From assembly GCF_016654115.1 (NCBI RefSeq), contig NZ_JAEQAZ010000018.1, forward strand, positions 1-64,000: a stretch of DNA of 64,000 nt, given 5' to 3'. Positions 41,363 through 50,263 of the stretch are shown one piece after another (within the stretch, counting starts at the first letter, position 1; every line of letters begins with the position of its first letter). The position numbers and the translations under genes were made by a program. This DNA is from Streptomyces sp. MBT53 (GTDB lineage: Bacteria > Actinomycetota > Actinomycetes > Streptomycetales > Streptomycetaceae). Under the pieces are notes generated by a model. That model was not told the origin of the DNA and made no database searches. It worked only from the letters and a program-made list of their open reading frames with translations.

Positions 41363-42091
41363 TCAGCCCAGGAAAGCGCCCAGTTCACGGCGGTGCGCGG
41401 ACACCCAGTCGTGCGCGGCCCGGATCTCCTCCACGTCACCGCTCGCCAGCAGTTCTGCCATGCCCCGTTCACCGCGCTCGGCACCGGCCTCGATACCGCG
41501 CCGGCAGCGGTCCTGCCACCACAGGACGGTGTCGACGAGCCGGCCGCTGTCGTCGAGGCCGTACGCCTCGCAGATCAGCGCGATCCGGCGGGCGGTCTCG
41601 CGCACGTCGGTGACGGCCGGGCCGAGGTCCAGGTACTGCCAGCAGACATGGGCGACGTCGTGGACGCGCTCGCCCGGGGCGGCGAGGTCCCAGTCGACGA
41701 AGGCCAGCGGGCGCCAAGTGGTGTCGTAGACGGTGTTCTTGGGGGCCAGGTCGTTGTGGCAGACCACGTCCTGATCGCCGGCCGGCGGTGTGCCGTGGGT
41801 CAAGTCGTGGAAGGCGCGGACGAGTTGTGCGATCCGGACCAGGGTGTCGTCACTGCGAGCGGCGGACCGCTCGTCGGGGTTCACGGCCGCCCGGCCCTCG
41901 ATGTACCGGAACACCTCCCGCCCTCGCTCGTCCGTACCGAGAAGGCGCGGCGCCCCGGCCCACCCCCGCCGCTCGAACAGCGCGAGCAACTCGCTGACGT
42001 ACAGCGCCCGTTCGGAGGGAGTACGGCGTACGGTCGCCCCGACCCGTACGACCTCGTTGACCGCGCCTCCGCCGAGCACCGACTCCTCCAC
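41363..42091 (-). CDS. APH-family phosphotransferase
   Basis: 242-aa kinase-like protein. It has the short aminoglycoside/choline kinase fold with the catalytic loop VVCHNDLAPKNTVYD (Asp and Asn) and the metal motif AFVDWDLAAPGERVHD. The N-lobe is reduced (SVLGGGAVNEVVRVGATVRR). Family members phosphorylate antibiotics or small metabolites; nothing in the context indicates which. The ATG at 42091 is used. It is divergent from the broken P-loop gene. Confidence 0.88.
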   Translation of the reverse strand: MEESVLGGGAVNEVVRVGATVRRTPSERALYVSELLALFERRGWAGAPRLLGTDERGREVFRYIEGRAAVNPDERSAARSDDTLVRIAQLVRAFHDLTHGTPPAGDQDVVCHNDLAPKNTVYDTTWRPLAFVDWDLAAPGERVHDVAHVCWQYLDLGPAVTDVRETARRIALICEAYGLDDSGRLVDTVLWWQDRCRRGIEAGAERGERGMAELLASGDVEEIRAAHDWVSAHRRELGAFLG

Positions 42092-42141
42092 GCTCCCCGC
42101 CTTCCCCGAATTCGTTCGACCGCACGAGTATCGCTGGGGAC

Positions 42142-42581
42142 GCTGGCCGTAGGGATCACGCGGAGGTACTGCTCATCGGGGGACGCGCCGGGGCAGGGAA
42201 GACGACCGTGGGCTGGGAGGTGTCGGTGCGGCTGCGGGCGGCGGGGGTCGCCCGTGCGGTGATCGACGGGACTTCATGGGGCAGGTGCATCCGGCGCCGG
42301 ACGGCGATCCGCACCGGGCGGCGATCGGCGAGGCCAACTTGACCGCCGTGCGGATCGTGCGGGTGCTGCTCACCGCTTCCGACGCAACCGCCTCGGAGCG
42401 GCTCAACGGACGTGAGATCGGCAGTGAGTTAGAGCACGAGTTGGCCAACAGCGCGTGCCCGTCACGGCTGTTGGACGAGTGGGCGCCCGTGGACACCGTG
42501 CGGGAGGTGACCGACGGGCGCTCCGTCGTGGACGTCGCGGGTGAGGTGCCGACCGCGACGGAATGGGTCAACAGCCGTTAG
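42142..42581 (+). pseudogene. Frameshifted and shortened P-loop ATPase/kinase-like gene
   Basis: One frame reads HAEVLLIGGRAGAGKTTVGWEVSVRLRAAG and so holds a Walker A motif (GRAGAGKTT); after VIDG it leaves frame at about 42270. The next frame continues with FMGQVHPAPDGDPHRAAIGE and ends at 42581 with the C-terminal part (VRVLLTASDATASERLNGRE, GSELEHELANSACPSRLLD). One missing base after the VIDG codons explains the shift. Compared with the family I recall, about 30 residues after NLTAV also appear deleted. Two lesions indicate a true pseudogene. Its start is not clear. Confidence 0.75.
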
Positions 42582-44026
42582 GGAGCGGCGGGTTCGGGCA
42601 CCGTCTCCGTGAGGTACTCCTCCGTGATCTCCTTCGGGCCGAACGGCCACACCTTCTCGAAGCGGGCCCAGATCACGAACGCGACGCAGCCCAGGGCGAG
42701 CCAGGCGAGGGACCACTCGATGGGGTGGCGGCCCGGGGAGTTCTTGTCGGCGTAGCCGTAGATCACGCACCAGCCGACGAAGGCGACGATGCTCGGTACC
42801 GGGTAGAGCCACATGCGGTAGGGGCGGCGGAGGGTCGGCTGGCGTTTGCGCAGAACCGTCAGGGCGATGATCTGGGCCAGCGCCTGGACGATGACCATGA
42901 CCGTGGTGAGGAGTTGGATCAGGGTCGCGAGGTCGGTGTGGCGGCCGATGAGGAAGCCGATCGCCGTGATCACGCCCATGGTGGCCAGGCCGAGCATCGG
43001 GAAGCGGTGCTTGGGGTGGAGTTTGGCGTAGGGGCGGAAGAAGACGCGTTCGCGGGCCGCGTCGTAGGGCACCCGGGAGCCGCCGAGGAGGCCGGTGAAG
43101 ACCGAGGCGAAGGCGGTGATCAGGATCAGGACGGTGACCGTGTCGGCGGCGCCCTTGCCCCAGGTCTTCTCCAGGACCGCCGAGGCGACCGAGGTCGAGG
43201 CGATGTCGTTCGGGTTGATCATCCGGTGCCAGTCGATGACGCCCAGGGTGCCGATCTGGAGCAGCAGGTAGATCGCCATGATGCCGACGATCGAGAAGAG
43301 GATGGAGCGCGGCAGCGTACGGCCGGGGTCCTTGATCTCGGCGCCCATGTAGGCGGTGGTGTTGTAGCCGAGGTAGTCGTAGATGCCGATGGTGAGGCCG
43401 CCCGCGAAGCCGAGCCAGAAGTGGTCGCTGCCCAGGTCGAAGGCGTGCGCGGGGTACGTGAAGGCGAGGTCGGTGCTGAAGTGGGTGGCGGCGGCCAGGA
43501 TCACCAGGAACACCGAGGCGATCATCACCGTCCACATCACGGCGGTGATGCGGGCGATGTTCTCGATGCCGCGCCAGAGGAGGAGGACCACCAGGGCGAT
43601 CACGCCGAGGCCGATGAGGTCGCCCGAGGTCTTGCCCAGGTCCGGTGCCAGATAGCCGAGATACTGCACGAAGCCGACCACACCGGTGGACATGATCAGC
43701 GGGATGAAGAGCATCGCCGTCCACACGAACAGGAACGGCATCAGCCGGCCCGTGCGGTACTGGAAGGCCTGGCGGAGATAGACGTAGCTGCCGCCGGAGC
43801 CGGGCATCGCGGCGCCCATCTCGGCCCAGACGAGCCCGTCGGCGAGGGCGAGGATCGCGCCCGCGACGAAGCCGATGACCGCCTGCGGGCCGCCGAACGC
43901 GGCGACCATCAGCGGGATCGTGACGAACGGCCCGATGCCGCACATCTGGCTCATGTTGATGGCGGTGGCCTGGAAGAGGCCGACGCGACGGACGAAGCCG
44001 CCTTCTGGGGGCGGACTACCGGACAT
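42578..44026 (-). CDS. APC-family amino acid permease
   Basis: 482-aa membrane transporter with 12 predicted helices. The first carries GLFQATAINMSQMCGIGPFV, helix 2-3 MPGSGGSYVYLRQAF (the APC consensus GGSYVYL), and helix 8 VTVLILITAFASVFTGLLGG. It belongs to the amino acid-polyamine-organocation superfamily; the substrate is unknown. The ATG is at 44026. It is divergent from a ROK repressor gene across 123 bp with a TAAGG-AG-CCTTA dyad between them. The 3' end overlaps the pseudogene by 4 bp. Confidence 0.9.
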   Translation of the reverse strand: MSGSPPPEGGFVRRVGLFQATAINMSQMCGIGPFVTIPLMVAAFGGPQAVIGFVAGAILALADGLVWAEMGAAMPGSGGSYVYLRQAFQYRTGRLMPFLFVWTAMLFIPLIMSTGVVGFVQYLGYLAPDLGKTSGDLIGLGVIALVVLLLWRGIENIARITAVMWTVMIASVFLVILAAATHFSTDLAFTYPAHAFDLGSDHFWLGFAGGLTIGIYDYLGYNTTAYMGAEIKDPGRTLPRSILFSIVGIMAIYLLLQIGTLGVIDWHRMINPNDIASTSVASAVLEKTWGKGAADTVTVLILITAFASVFTGLLGGSRVPYDAARERVFFRPYAKLHPKHRFPMLGLATMGVITAIGFLIGRHTDLATLIQLLTTVMVIVQALAQIIALTVLRKRQPTLRRPYRMWLYPVPSIVAFVGWCVIYGYADKNSPGRHPIEWSLAWLALGCVAFVIWARFEKVWPFGPKEITEEYLTETVPEPAAP

Positions 44027-44111
44027 GGGGGCTCCTGAGGGGGTGCGTGACGCGAGGGAAGCGGGGTGCGGCGTGCGGGCCGGTATCCGGTGGCTGACTG
44101 GGCGATAAAGT

Positions 44112-44123
44112 TAAGGAGCCTTA
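44112..44123. promoter_or_regulatory. Dyad between APC permease and ROK repressor
   Basis: TAAGG-AG-CCTTA has perfect 5-bp arms and directly precedes TAGACT (44125-44130), a -10 candidate for the ROK gene. It resembles the outer half-sites of the operator at 45449-45469, so the ROK protein may regulate itself and perhaps the permease. Confidence 0.45.
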
Positions 44124-44149
44124 CTAGACTCGTCAAGAGGGTGTCCCCG

Positions 44150-45352
44150 ATGAGTGAGAATGGTGCGATGCCCGCCAGCGACGCCGTAGAGCAGCACGAA
44201 CAGCCCTGGAGCCGGCAGCGGCTCCGGAGCGCGAACGAGCGGCTGCTGCTCGACCGGCTGCGCACCTCCGGTGCCGCCTCGCGCGCCCAACTCGCCCGCG
44301 AGACAGGCCTGTCGAAGCCGACGGTCTCCAGCGCGCTCGCCGCGCTCGCGGAGGCGGGACTGGTCCACGAGGTCGGCACCCGGGCCCCCGAGCGCGGCCG
44401 GACCGCCGTGCTCTACGCCCCCGACCCGGCGGCCGGCTACGCGCTCGGGATCGACGTCGGGCGCAGCTGGCTGCGGGTCGCGGTGGCCAACCTGGACGGC
44501 GAGGTGGTGGCCCGCGCGGACGTCCGCAACCGGGCCCGCAGCTCGGGCGCCATGGCCGAGCTGGTGGTCGCCACCGCGCACCAGGTCGTCGCCAATTCGG
44601 AGGTCGAACCGGCCGCCGTGGTGCACGCCGTGGTGGGCACGCCCGGTGTGTACGACGAGGAACGGCGGCGGGTGCGGTACGCGATGCATCTGCCGGGCTG
44701 GGGGCGGGCCGGGCTGTTCGACCGGATGCGGGAGGAGCTGGGCGTCCCGCTGGAGGTGCACAACGACGCCAATCTCGCGGCGCTGGGCGAGTACACGTAC
44801 GGCGTCGGCGCGGGCAGCCGGCTGTTCGCGTACATCATGATCGGCACCGGTCTCGGCATGGGCGTGGTCAGCGAGGGGCGGCTGTTCACGGGGGCGCACG
44901 GCGGGGCCGGGGAGATCGGGTTCCTGCCGTGGCCCGGGCAGCAGAAGCCGGAGACGCTGGAGGACGCCGTGTCCGGGGTGGCCGTCGTCGAGGCGGCCCG
45001 CAAGTTCGGCATGAGCGGGCAGCAGCTCACCGCGAAGGCGGTGTTCGACGCGGCCCGGCAGGGAGATCCCGCCGCCGTCAAGGCGGTTGAGCTGGAGGGC
45101 GAGCGGATCGCGCACACGGTGGCCGCCGCCGCGGCCGTGCTCGATCCGGACCTGGTCGTCCTGGGCGGCGGGGTGGGGCACAGCGTGGATCTGCTGCTCC
45201 GGCCGGTGCGGGAGAACCTGCGCGCGCTCACCCCGCTGCGGCCGAAGATCGTGCCGAGCGCGCTCGGCGAGGACGCGGTACTGCTGGGCGCGGTGGCCAC
45301 CGCCCTGGGCACGGCACGGGACCTCGTCTTCGAGCGCCGCTCGGCGTCCTGA
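44150..45352 (+). CDS. ROK-family transcriptional repressor
   Basis: 400 aa. An N-terminal winged helix (RLRSANERLLLDRLRTSGAA, LARETGLSKPTVSSALAALA) is followed by a ROK sugar-kinase-like domain (GYALGIDVGRSWLRVAVANL, VHNDANLAALGEYTYGVGAG, MIGTGLGMGVVSEGRLFTGA). The CxCGxxGC zinc motif of classical ROK proteins is replaced by GFLPWPGQQKPETLEDAVSG with no Cys. The ATG at 44150 is used. Directly downstream is an exo-beta-D-glucosaminidase gene with a palindrome at its start site, so the likely inducer is a glucosamine oligomer, as for CsnR-type regulators (inference). Confidence 0.9.
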   Translation: MSENGAMPASDAVEQHEQPWSRQRLRSANERLLLDRLRTSGAASRAQLARETGLSKPTVSSALAALAEAGLVHEVGTRAPERGRTAVLYAPDPAAGYALGIDVGRSWLRVAVANLDGEVVARADVRNRARSSGAMAELVVATAHQVVANSEVEPAAVVHAVVGTPGVYDEERRRVRYAMHLPGWGRAGLFDRMREELGVPLEVHNDANLAALGEYTYGVGAGSRLFAYIMIGTGLGMGVVSEGRLFTGAHGGAGEIGFLPWPGQQKPETLEDAVSGVAVVEAARKFGMSGQQLTAKAVFDAARQGDPAAVKAVELEGERIAHTVAAAAAVLDPDLVVLGGGVGHSVDLLLRPVRENLRALTPLRPKIVPSALGEDAVLLGAVATALGTARDLVFERRSAS

Positions 45353-45412
45353 ACACCTTCGTCCACCAGCACCGCCCGCCGTCCTGAACAACTCACCCAC
45401 GGCCAGCGGTGA

Positions 45413-45469
45413 TTGACACACCCCATCCTCCGGCCTACCTTCTGTCGCAGTTAGTAAAGTTTCCTAACT
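45413..45469 (+). promoter_or_regulatory. Promoter and ROK-type operator of the glucosaminidase gene
   Basis: TTGACA (45413-45418) and TACCTT (45436-45441) are 17 bp apart, which places the start of transcription near 45448. The palindrome AGTTAG-TAAAGTTTC-CTAACT (45449-45469) begins there, centred on the AAAGTTT core I associate with Streptomyces ROK operators. Bound repressor would block escape of RNA polymerase. Confidence 0.75.
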
Positions 45470-45489
45470 TGACGAGGCTGGAGTCCCCC

Positions 45490-48201
45490 GTGTTCCACCG
45501 CCCCGCCGTCCCCCCACTGCTCAGAAGCCGTCTCTCCACGGCCGCCGTGGCCCTCGGCCTGCTCGGTACCCTCACCACCAGCGCGTGGGCGGGGGCCCGG
45601 GAGCCGTCGCCCACCCGGTCCCCGGCGACCGCCGTAGGCTCGACCGCCGGGGCCGCCACCCCGCTGTCCGGCTACGCGATCCAGTCGTCCGCCAAGGTCA
45701 CCGACTCCCCCGCGGCCGTCTCCTCCCCCGGCTACCGGGCGACCGGCTGGTACCCGGCCGGCGCGCGCTCGACGGTCCTCGCGGCCCTGATCGCCGACGG
45801 CGTGTACGCCGACCCCTTCCACTCGACCAACCAGCAGAAGATCCCGAAGGCCGACTTCCAGGTCCCGTGGTGGTACCGCAGCGACTTCACGGTCACGGAC
45901 CGCACGGAGCGCACCTACCTCGACTTCAGCGGGGTGATCTCGGCGGCCGACGTCTACGTCAACGGCAAGCGGATCGCCCAGGCCGCCGACGTCAACGGCG
46001 CCTACACACACCACGAGTTGGACGTCACCGCGCTCGTGCGCTCCGGCACGAACACGGTCGCCTTCCGCATCCGCCCGAACGACCCGAACAAGAACCTCAC
46101 CATGGGCTGGATCGACTGGCTCCAGCCGCCGCCCGACCAGAACATGGGCATCGTCCGTGACGTCCTCGTCCGCCGCGGCGGCCCGGTCGCCCTGCGCGAC
46201 GCACATGTGGTGACCAAACTGGCCGTCCCGTCGCTCGCCACCGCCGACCTGACGGTCAAGGCGCAGGCGCGCAACGACACGAACGCGCCTGTCACGACGA
46301 CGGTCCGGGGCAGCATCGCCAGCACGGTTTTCGAGAAGGCCGTCTCCCTCGCCGCGCACGAGACAAGGAGCCTCACCTTCGCCGTCCACCTGAACTCCCC
46401 GAAGGTGTGGTGGCCGGCGGGCATGGGCGACCAGCCGCTCTACGGCCTCGACCTCACCGCCTCCGTGAACGGCGCCCCCTCCGACACCGCGCACCAGACC
46501 TTCGGCATCCGTGACGTCCAGGCCCCGTTGAACTCGGACGGCGACCGCCAGTACCGGATCAACGGCCGCAAGTTGCTGATCAAGGGCGGCGGTTGGTCGC
46601 CGGACGAGTTTCTGCGCTGGGACCGGACCTACGTCGAGGACCGGCTGAAGTACGCCCTCGACCTGGGCCTGAACACCATCCGCCTCGAAGGACACATCGA
46701 GCCGGACGAGTTCTTCGACCTGGCCGACCGCTACGGCATTCTCACCCTTCCCGGCTGGGAGTGCTGCGACAAGTGGGAGGGCCAGGTCAACGGGGACGAG
46801 ACCGGCGAGAAGTGGACCGCCGCCGACTATCCGGTCGCCAAGGCGTCGATGGCCGCGGAGGCCGCCCGGCTGCGCGACCACCCGAGCGTGATCTCCTTCC
46901 TCATCGGCAGCGACTTCGCCCCCGACGCGAAAATCGAGAAGACCTACCTCGACGCGCTGAAGGCGGCCGGCTGGAAGACCCCGGTGGTCGCCGCCGCCTC
47001 CGACAACTCCTCGCCGGTGAGCGGCAGTTCGGGCATGAAGATGACCGGCCCGTACGACTGGATCCCGCCGAACTACTGGTACGCCAAACGCGAGGGCGGC
47101 GCCACCGGCTTCAACTCCGAGACCAGCGCGGGCCCCGACATCCCCACCCTCGACACCCTGCGCCGCATGATGACCCCCGCCGAACTCGCCACCCTCTGGA
47201 AGGACCCGGGGGCCAAGCAGTACCACCGCTCCCCGTCCCCGGTCTTCAACACCCTCAAGCTCTACGACAACGCCCTCACCGGCCGCTACGGCCCGCCGAC
47301 GAGCCTCACCGACTACGTCCGCAAGGCCCAGCTCGCCCAGTACGAGAACGTGCGCGCCCAGTTCGAGGCCTACGAGCGCAACGCCACCGACGCCTCGAAG
47401 CCGGCGACCGGAGTCGTCTACTGGATGTTCAACAGCGGATGGACGTCCCTGCACTGGCAGTTGATGGACCGTTACCTCGACCAGGGCGGCGCCTACTTCG
47501 GCGCGAAGAAGGCGAACGAACCGCTGCACATCCAGTACTCCTACGACAACCGCTCGGTCGTCGTGGTGAACAACCGGAACGCGTCCGCCTCTCGACTCAC
47601 CGCGCGGGCAACGCTGTTCAACACCGACGGCACGCAGAAGTACGACAAGAAGGTGGCCGGGGTGACGGTCTCCGGCGGCGGCGCGCACAGCACCGCGCTC
47701 ACCCTGCCCTCGTCGGTGGCGGGGCTGTCGACGACGTACCTGGTGCGGCTGACGCTGACCGACGCGTCCGGCAAGGAGGTGAGCCGGAACGTGTACTGGC
47801 TCTCCGCCGAGCCCGACACGCTCGACTGGGCGCACACCGACTGGTACTACACGCCGACGACGAGCTACGCCGACCTCAAGGGGCTCAACTCGATGGCGCA
47901 GGTGCCGGTTTCGGCGACGGCGTCGACCTCGGCGGGCGCGGACGGCACCTCGACCACGACGGTCACGGTGCTCAACTCCGGGAAGGGGAAGACGCCTTCG
48001 CTCCTCACCGACGTCCATCTCGTGGACTCGGCGGGCAAGCCGGTGCTGCCGGTGACGTGGTCCGACAACGAAGTGAGCCTGTGGCCCGGGGAGTCGAGGA
48101 CGCTGACGGTGACCTACCGGACGTCCGAGCTGCACGGTTCGGCGCCCCGGGTGCGGGTCTCCGGGTGGAACACGCCGGAGCGGACCTTCCCGGCGGCGTG
48201 A
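45490..48201 (+). CDS. csxA: Secreted exo-beta-D-glucosaminidase, GH2
   Basis: 903-aa secreted glycosidase that releases glucosamine from the non-reducing ends of chitosan oligomers. A signal peptide (LLRSRLSTAAVALGLLGTLT, ending TSAWA) is followed by the GH2 sugar-binding domain (WWYRSDFTVTDRTERTYLDF), an Ig-like domain and the (beta/alpha)8 barrel. Candidate acid/base Asp475 lies in IGSDFAPD and nucleophile Glu544 in GFNSETSAGPDIP, as in CsxA of Amycolatopsis. The C-terminus lacks the CBM35 of that enzyme. The GTG at 45490 lies 6 nt after GGAG. It follows the ROK repressor gene and carries its probable operator. Confidence 0.93.
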   Translation: MFHRPAVPPLLRSRLSTAAVALGLLGTLTTSAWAGAREPSPTRSPATAVGSTAGAATPLSGYAIQSSAKVTDSPAAVSSPGYRATGWYPAGARSTVLAALIADGVYADPFHSTNQQKIPKADFQVPWWYRSDFTVTDRTERTYLDFSGVISAADVYVNGKRIAQAADVNGAYTHHELDVTALVRSGTNTVAFRIRPNDPNKNLTMGWIDWLQPPPDQNMGIVRDVLVRRGGPVALRDAHVVTKLAVPSLATADLTVKAQARNDTNAPVTTTVRGSIASTVFEKAVSLAAHETRSLTFAVHLNSPKVWWPAGMGDQPLYGLDLTASVNGAPSDTAHQTFGIRDVQAPLNSDGDRQYRINGRKLLIKGGGWSPDEFLRWDRTYVEDRLKYALDLGLNTIRLEGHIEPDEFFDLADRYGILTLPGWECCDKWEGQVNGDETGEKWTAADYPVAKASMAAEAARLRDHPSVISFLIGSDFAPDAKIEKTYLDALKAAGWKTPVVAAASDNSSPVSGSSGMKMTGPYDWIPPNYWYAKREGGATGFNSETSAGPDIPTLDTLRRMMTPAELATLWKDPGAKQYHRSPSPVFNTLKLYDNALTGRYGPPTSLTDYVRKAQLAQYENVRAQFEAYERNATDASKPATGVVYWMFNSGWTSLHWQLMDRYLDQGGAYFGAKKANEPLHIQYSYDNRSVVVVNNRNASASRLTARATLFNTDGTQKYDKKVAGVTVSGGGAHSTALTLPSSVAGLSTTYLVRLTLTDASGKEVSRNVYWLSAEPDTLDWAHTDWYYTPTTSYADLKGLNSMAQVPVSATASTSAGADGTSTTTVTVLNSGKGKTPSLLTDVHLVDSAGKPVLPVTWSDNEVSLWPGESRTLTVTYRTSELHGSAPRVRVSGWNTPERTFPAA

Positions 48202-48203
48202 AC

Positions 48204-48239
48204 ACCTGTGGGGCCCGGCCGCCGCCGGGCCCCACAGGT
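48204..48239. terminator. Strong bidirectional hairpin terminator
   Basis: Perfect 16-bp arms (48204-48219 and 48224-48239, ACCTGTGGGGCCCGGC) enclose a 4-nt loop. It lies 2 bp after the glucosaminidase stop and 5 bp from the stop of the convergent secreted-protein gene, so it can end both transcripts. Confidence 0.92.
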
Positions 48240-48244
48240 CGTCT

Positions 48245-49669
48245 TCAGCTGACGTTGAGCGCGGTGTCGTCGAGGACGAAGGACGTCTGGAGGGTGGACC
48301 CTTCGACGCCGCTGAACTTGATGGTGGCGGTGGTGCCGGCCAGCGAGGAGACGTCGAAGGACTTCAGGACGTATCCGGAGGCCGCGTTGAGGTTGGAGTA
48401 CGTGGCCAGGGTGGTGGATCCGGCGGTGACCGTCAGTTTGTCGTAGGCGGTGCTGGTGGTGGTCTCCGCGGTGTCCACGTGCAGATAGAAGCTGAGGGTC
48501 GCGGAGCAGCCGGACGGGATGGTCACCGACTGGGAAAGTGTGTCGGTGTGGGCCGTTCCGTAACCGTCGAGCCAGGCCTTGTAGGAGCCGGTGCGGGCGG
48601 CCTCGCTGGTGGAGCTGGTGATGACGCCGCTGCTGGCGGTCCAGGTGGTGTTGCCGGACTCGAAGCCCGGGTTGCCGAGCAGCTGGGCGGCGGTGCAGGT
48701 GCCGCCTCCTCCGCCACCGCCGCCGGTGCTGCCGTCGCCGGCCAGCCACGCGGTGGCGTTGAGGGCGAGGGCCGCGTTGGTGGCGCCGGTGTCGTTCCAG
48801 CCGTCGTAGAGCGTGTTGCCGGACTGGCCGGTGCCGTCGTCGATGGGCGAGCTGTCGCCCCAGAAGGCGACGCGGCCGCTGCCGAAGGTGCTGGTCGCGA
48901 AGAACGCGCCGGTGTTGCCGGAGTAACCGCTGCGGTACACAAGGCCCTTGACGTTCGCGTTGTCGGCGGGCTTCAGCGTGGCCGTCGTGCCGTCGGCGAT
49001 CAGGCTCTTGGTGACCGTGCCGAAGGCGCCGTTCAGGACCGCGTTGCTGCTGTCGCTGATCGCGGCGGGGTAGCCGGAGCTGATGTCGAGGGTGTCGATG
49101 GAGAAGCCGAACGGGTCGGTCGAGTCGACGCTGTTGTTGGTCATCAGGTCGTTGAGGATCTCGACCGCGTCCTCACCGTCGCTGTTGCGGTCGGCGCCGG
49201 TGTGGTCGGAGATCATGAAGAGGCCGCCGCCGTTCTGGACGAACGTCATGATCGCGGTCTTCTCGGCCGTCGTGAACAGCGTGTTGGGCTCGGGCAGGAC
49301 CAGCGTGTCGAAGTTCGACAGGTCGGTCGTCGACGAACCGCCGTACGTGAGCGCGCTGGTGGCCGTCTTCAGGCTGTAACTGCCGGTCTTCTGCAGGGCG
49401 ACGCCCCATGAGGAGAGCGCCCCGGTCCAGTCCGTCTCCGAGGACGGGGAGGAGTCCTGGGCCAGCGGGTCGGGCTTGCTGGTGGAGATGATCCAGTCCG
49501 CGTTGCCCGCCTCCTCGGCGTGGCCGTCGTCGAACAGGATGCGGTGCGTGGTGGCCGCGTGCGCGGGCGTGGCCGTGGTGGTGACCTGGAGGGCCGCCCC
49601 CGTGACGAAAAGTCCCAGGCCGGCGAGGGCGGTGGTGAGTCTGCGGCGGGATCTTCTGGATCCAAGCAT
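48245..49669 (-). CDS. Secreted GATase-like protein with C-terminal beta-sandwich
   Basis: 474 aa. A signal peptide with twin Arg residues ([20 protein letters not shown]) is cleaved near ATPAHA. Residues 45-310 resemble class I glutamine-amidotransferase-like/DUF4350 folds ([77 protein letters not shown]). A Gly-rich linker follows, then a jelly-roll-like module ([19 protein letters not shown]) as in carbohydrate- or protease-associated domains. No catalytic set is obvious. It is probably an extracellular enzyme or binding protein; the substrate is unknown. Confidence 0.8.
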   Translation of the reverse strand: MLGSRRSRRRLTTALAGLGLFVTGAALQVTTTATPAHAATTHRILFDDGHAEEAGNADWIISTSKPDPLAQDSSPSSETDWTGALSSWGVALQKTGSYSLKTATSALTYGGSSTTDLSNFDTLVLPEPNTLFTTAEKTAIMTFVQNGGGLFMISDHTGADRNSDGEDAVEILNDLMTNNSVDSTDPFGFSIDTLDISSGYPAAISDSSNAVLNGAFGTVTKSLIADGTTATLKPADNANVKGLVYRSGYSGNTGAFFATSTFGSGRVAFWGDSSPIDDGTGQSGNTLYDGWNDTGATNAALALNATAWLAGDGSTGGGGGGGGTCTAAQLLGNPGFESGNTTWTASSGVITSSTSEAARTGSYKAWLDGYGTAHTDTLSQSVTIPSGCSATLSFYLHVDTAETTTSTAYDKLTVTAGSTTLATYSNLNAASGYVLKSFDVSSLAGTTATIKFSGVEGSTLQTSFVLDDTALNVS

Positions 49670-49898
49670 CCGGCGAACCTCCGTGAGGGGATGGGAAAGG
49701 TGCGGTGCGGGCGCCTGATCTGCGCGCGTAGAACGGTAGTTGGGGAGTTCTACACGCGTTGAACGATTGAAAGGTACATGGCATGAAGGGGTGGTGAACA
49801 GAAAGTCGCGGCAATAACAGCCGACAGAACTCGTCGGAGTGGCTCAGCCCGCAGCGGGCACAAGGTGAGAGCGAGGACATCGACAAAGAGGGGCGGAG

Positions 49899-50162
49899 AT
49901 GGAGATCTCGGGCATCATCAGTGCCATCATCATCGGCATCATCATTGGCGTGCTGGGACGGCTCGTCGTTCCGGGCCGCCAGCACATCGGCATCGTGCTG
50001 ACGATCGTGGTCGGCATCGTGGCCGCGCTGCTCGGCGCGGCGATCGCCTCGGGCCTGGGGGTCGCCGACACGAAGGGCATCGACTGGATCGAGTGGCTCA
50101 TCCAGATCGGCCTGGCGGCCGTCGGCATCGCCGCGCTGGACCGGACGCGGGTGCGCCGCTGA
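49899..50162 (+). CDS. GlsB/YeaQ/YmgE-family stress membrane protein
   Basis: 87 aa with three predicted helices (IISAIIIGIIIGVLGRLVVP, IGIVLTIVVGIVAALLGAAI, LIQIGLAAVGIAALDR) and the family's GxLGRLxxPG start. Transglycosylase-associated membrane proteins of this kind are stress-induced in other bacteria; no biochemical role is established. The ATG at 49899 follows GGGGCGGAG. A hairpin lies 31 bp downstream. Confidence 0.88.
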   Translation: MEISGIISAIIIGIIIGVLGRLVVPGRQHIGIVLTIVVGIVAALLGAAIASGLGVADTKGIDWIEWLIQIGLAAVGIAALDRTRVRR

Positions 50163-50192
50163 GCGGGGGACGGGAAATGCGTTGCGGGTGAG

Positions 50193-50231
50193 ACCCGGCG
50201 GCGGCAGGCTACTGCGAGCCCGCCGCCCGGT
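50193..50231 (+). terminator. Hairpin terminator after glsB-like gene
   Basis: ACCCGGCGGCGG (50193-50204) pairs with CCGCCGCCCGGT (50220-50231) with one mismatch and a 15-nt loop, 31 bp after the stop at 50162 and before the TTG start of the next gene. Confidence 0.55.
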
Positions 50232-50263
50232 CCCGCGCTTCGCGCATTCCTCCCGGAGATCCC

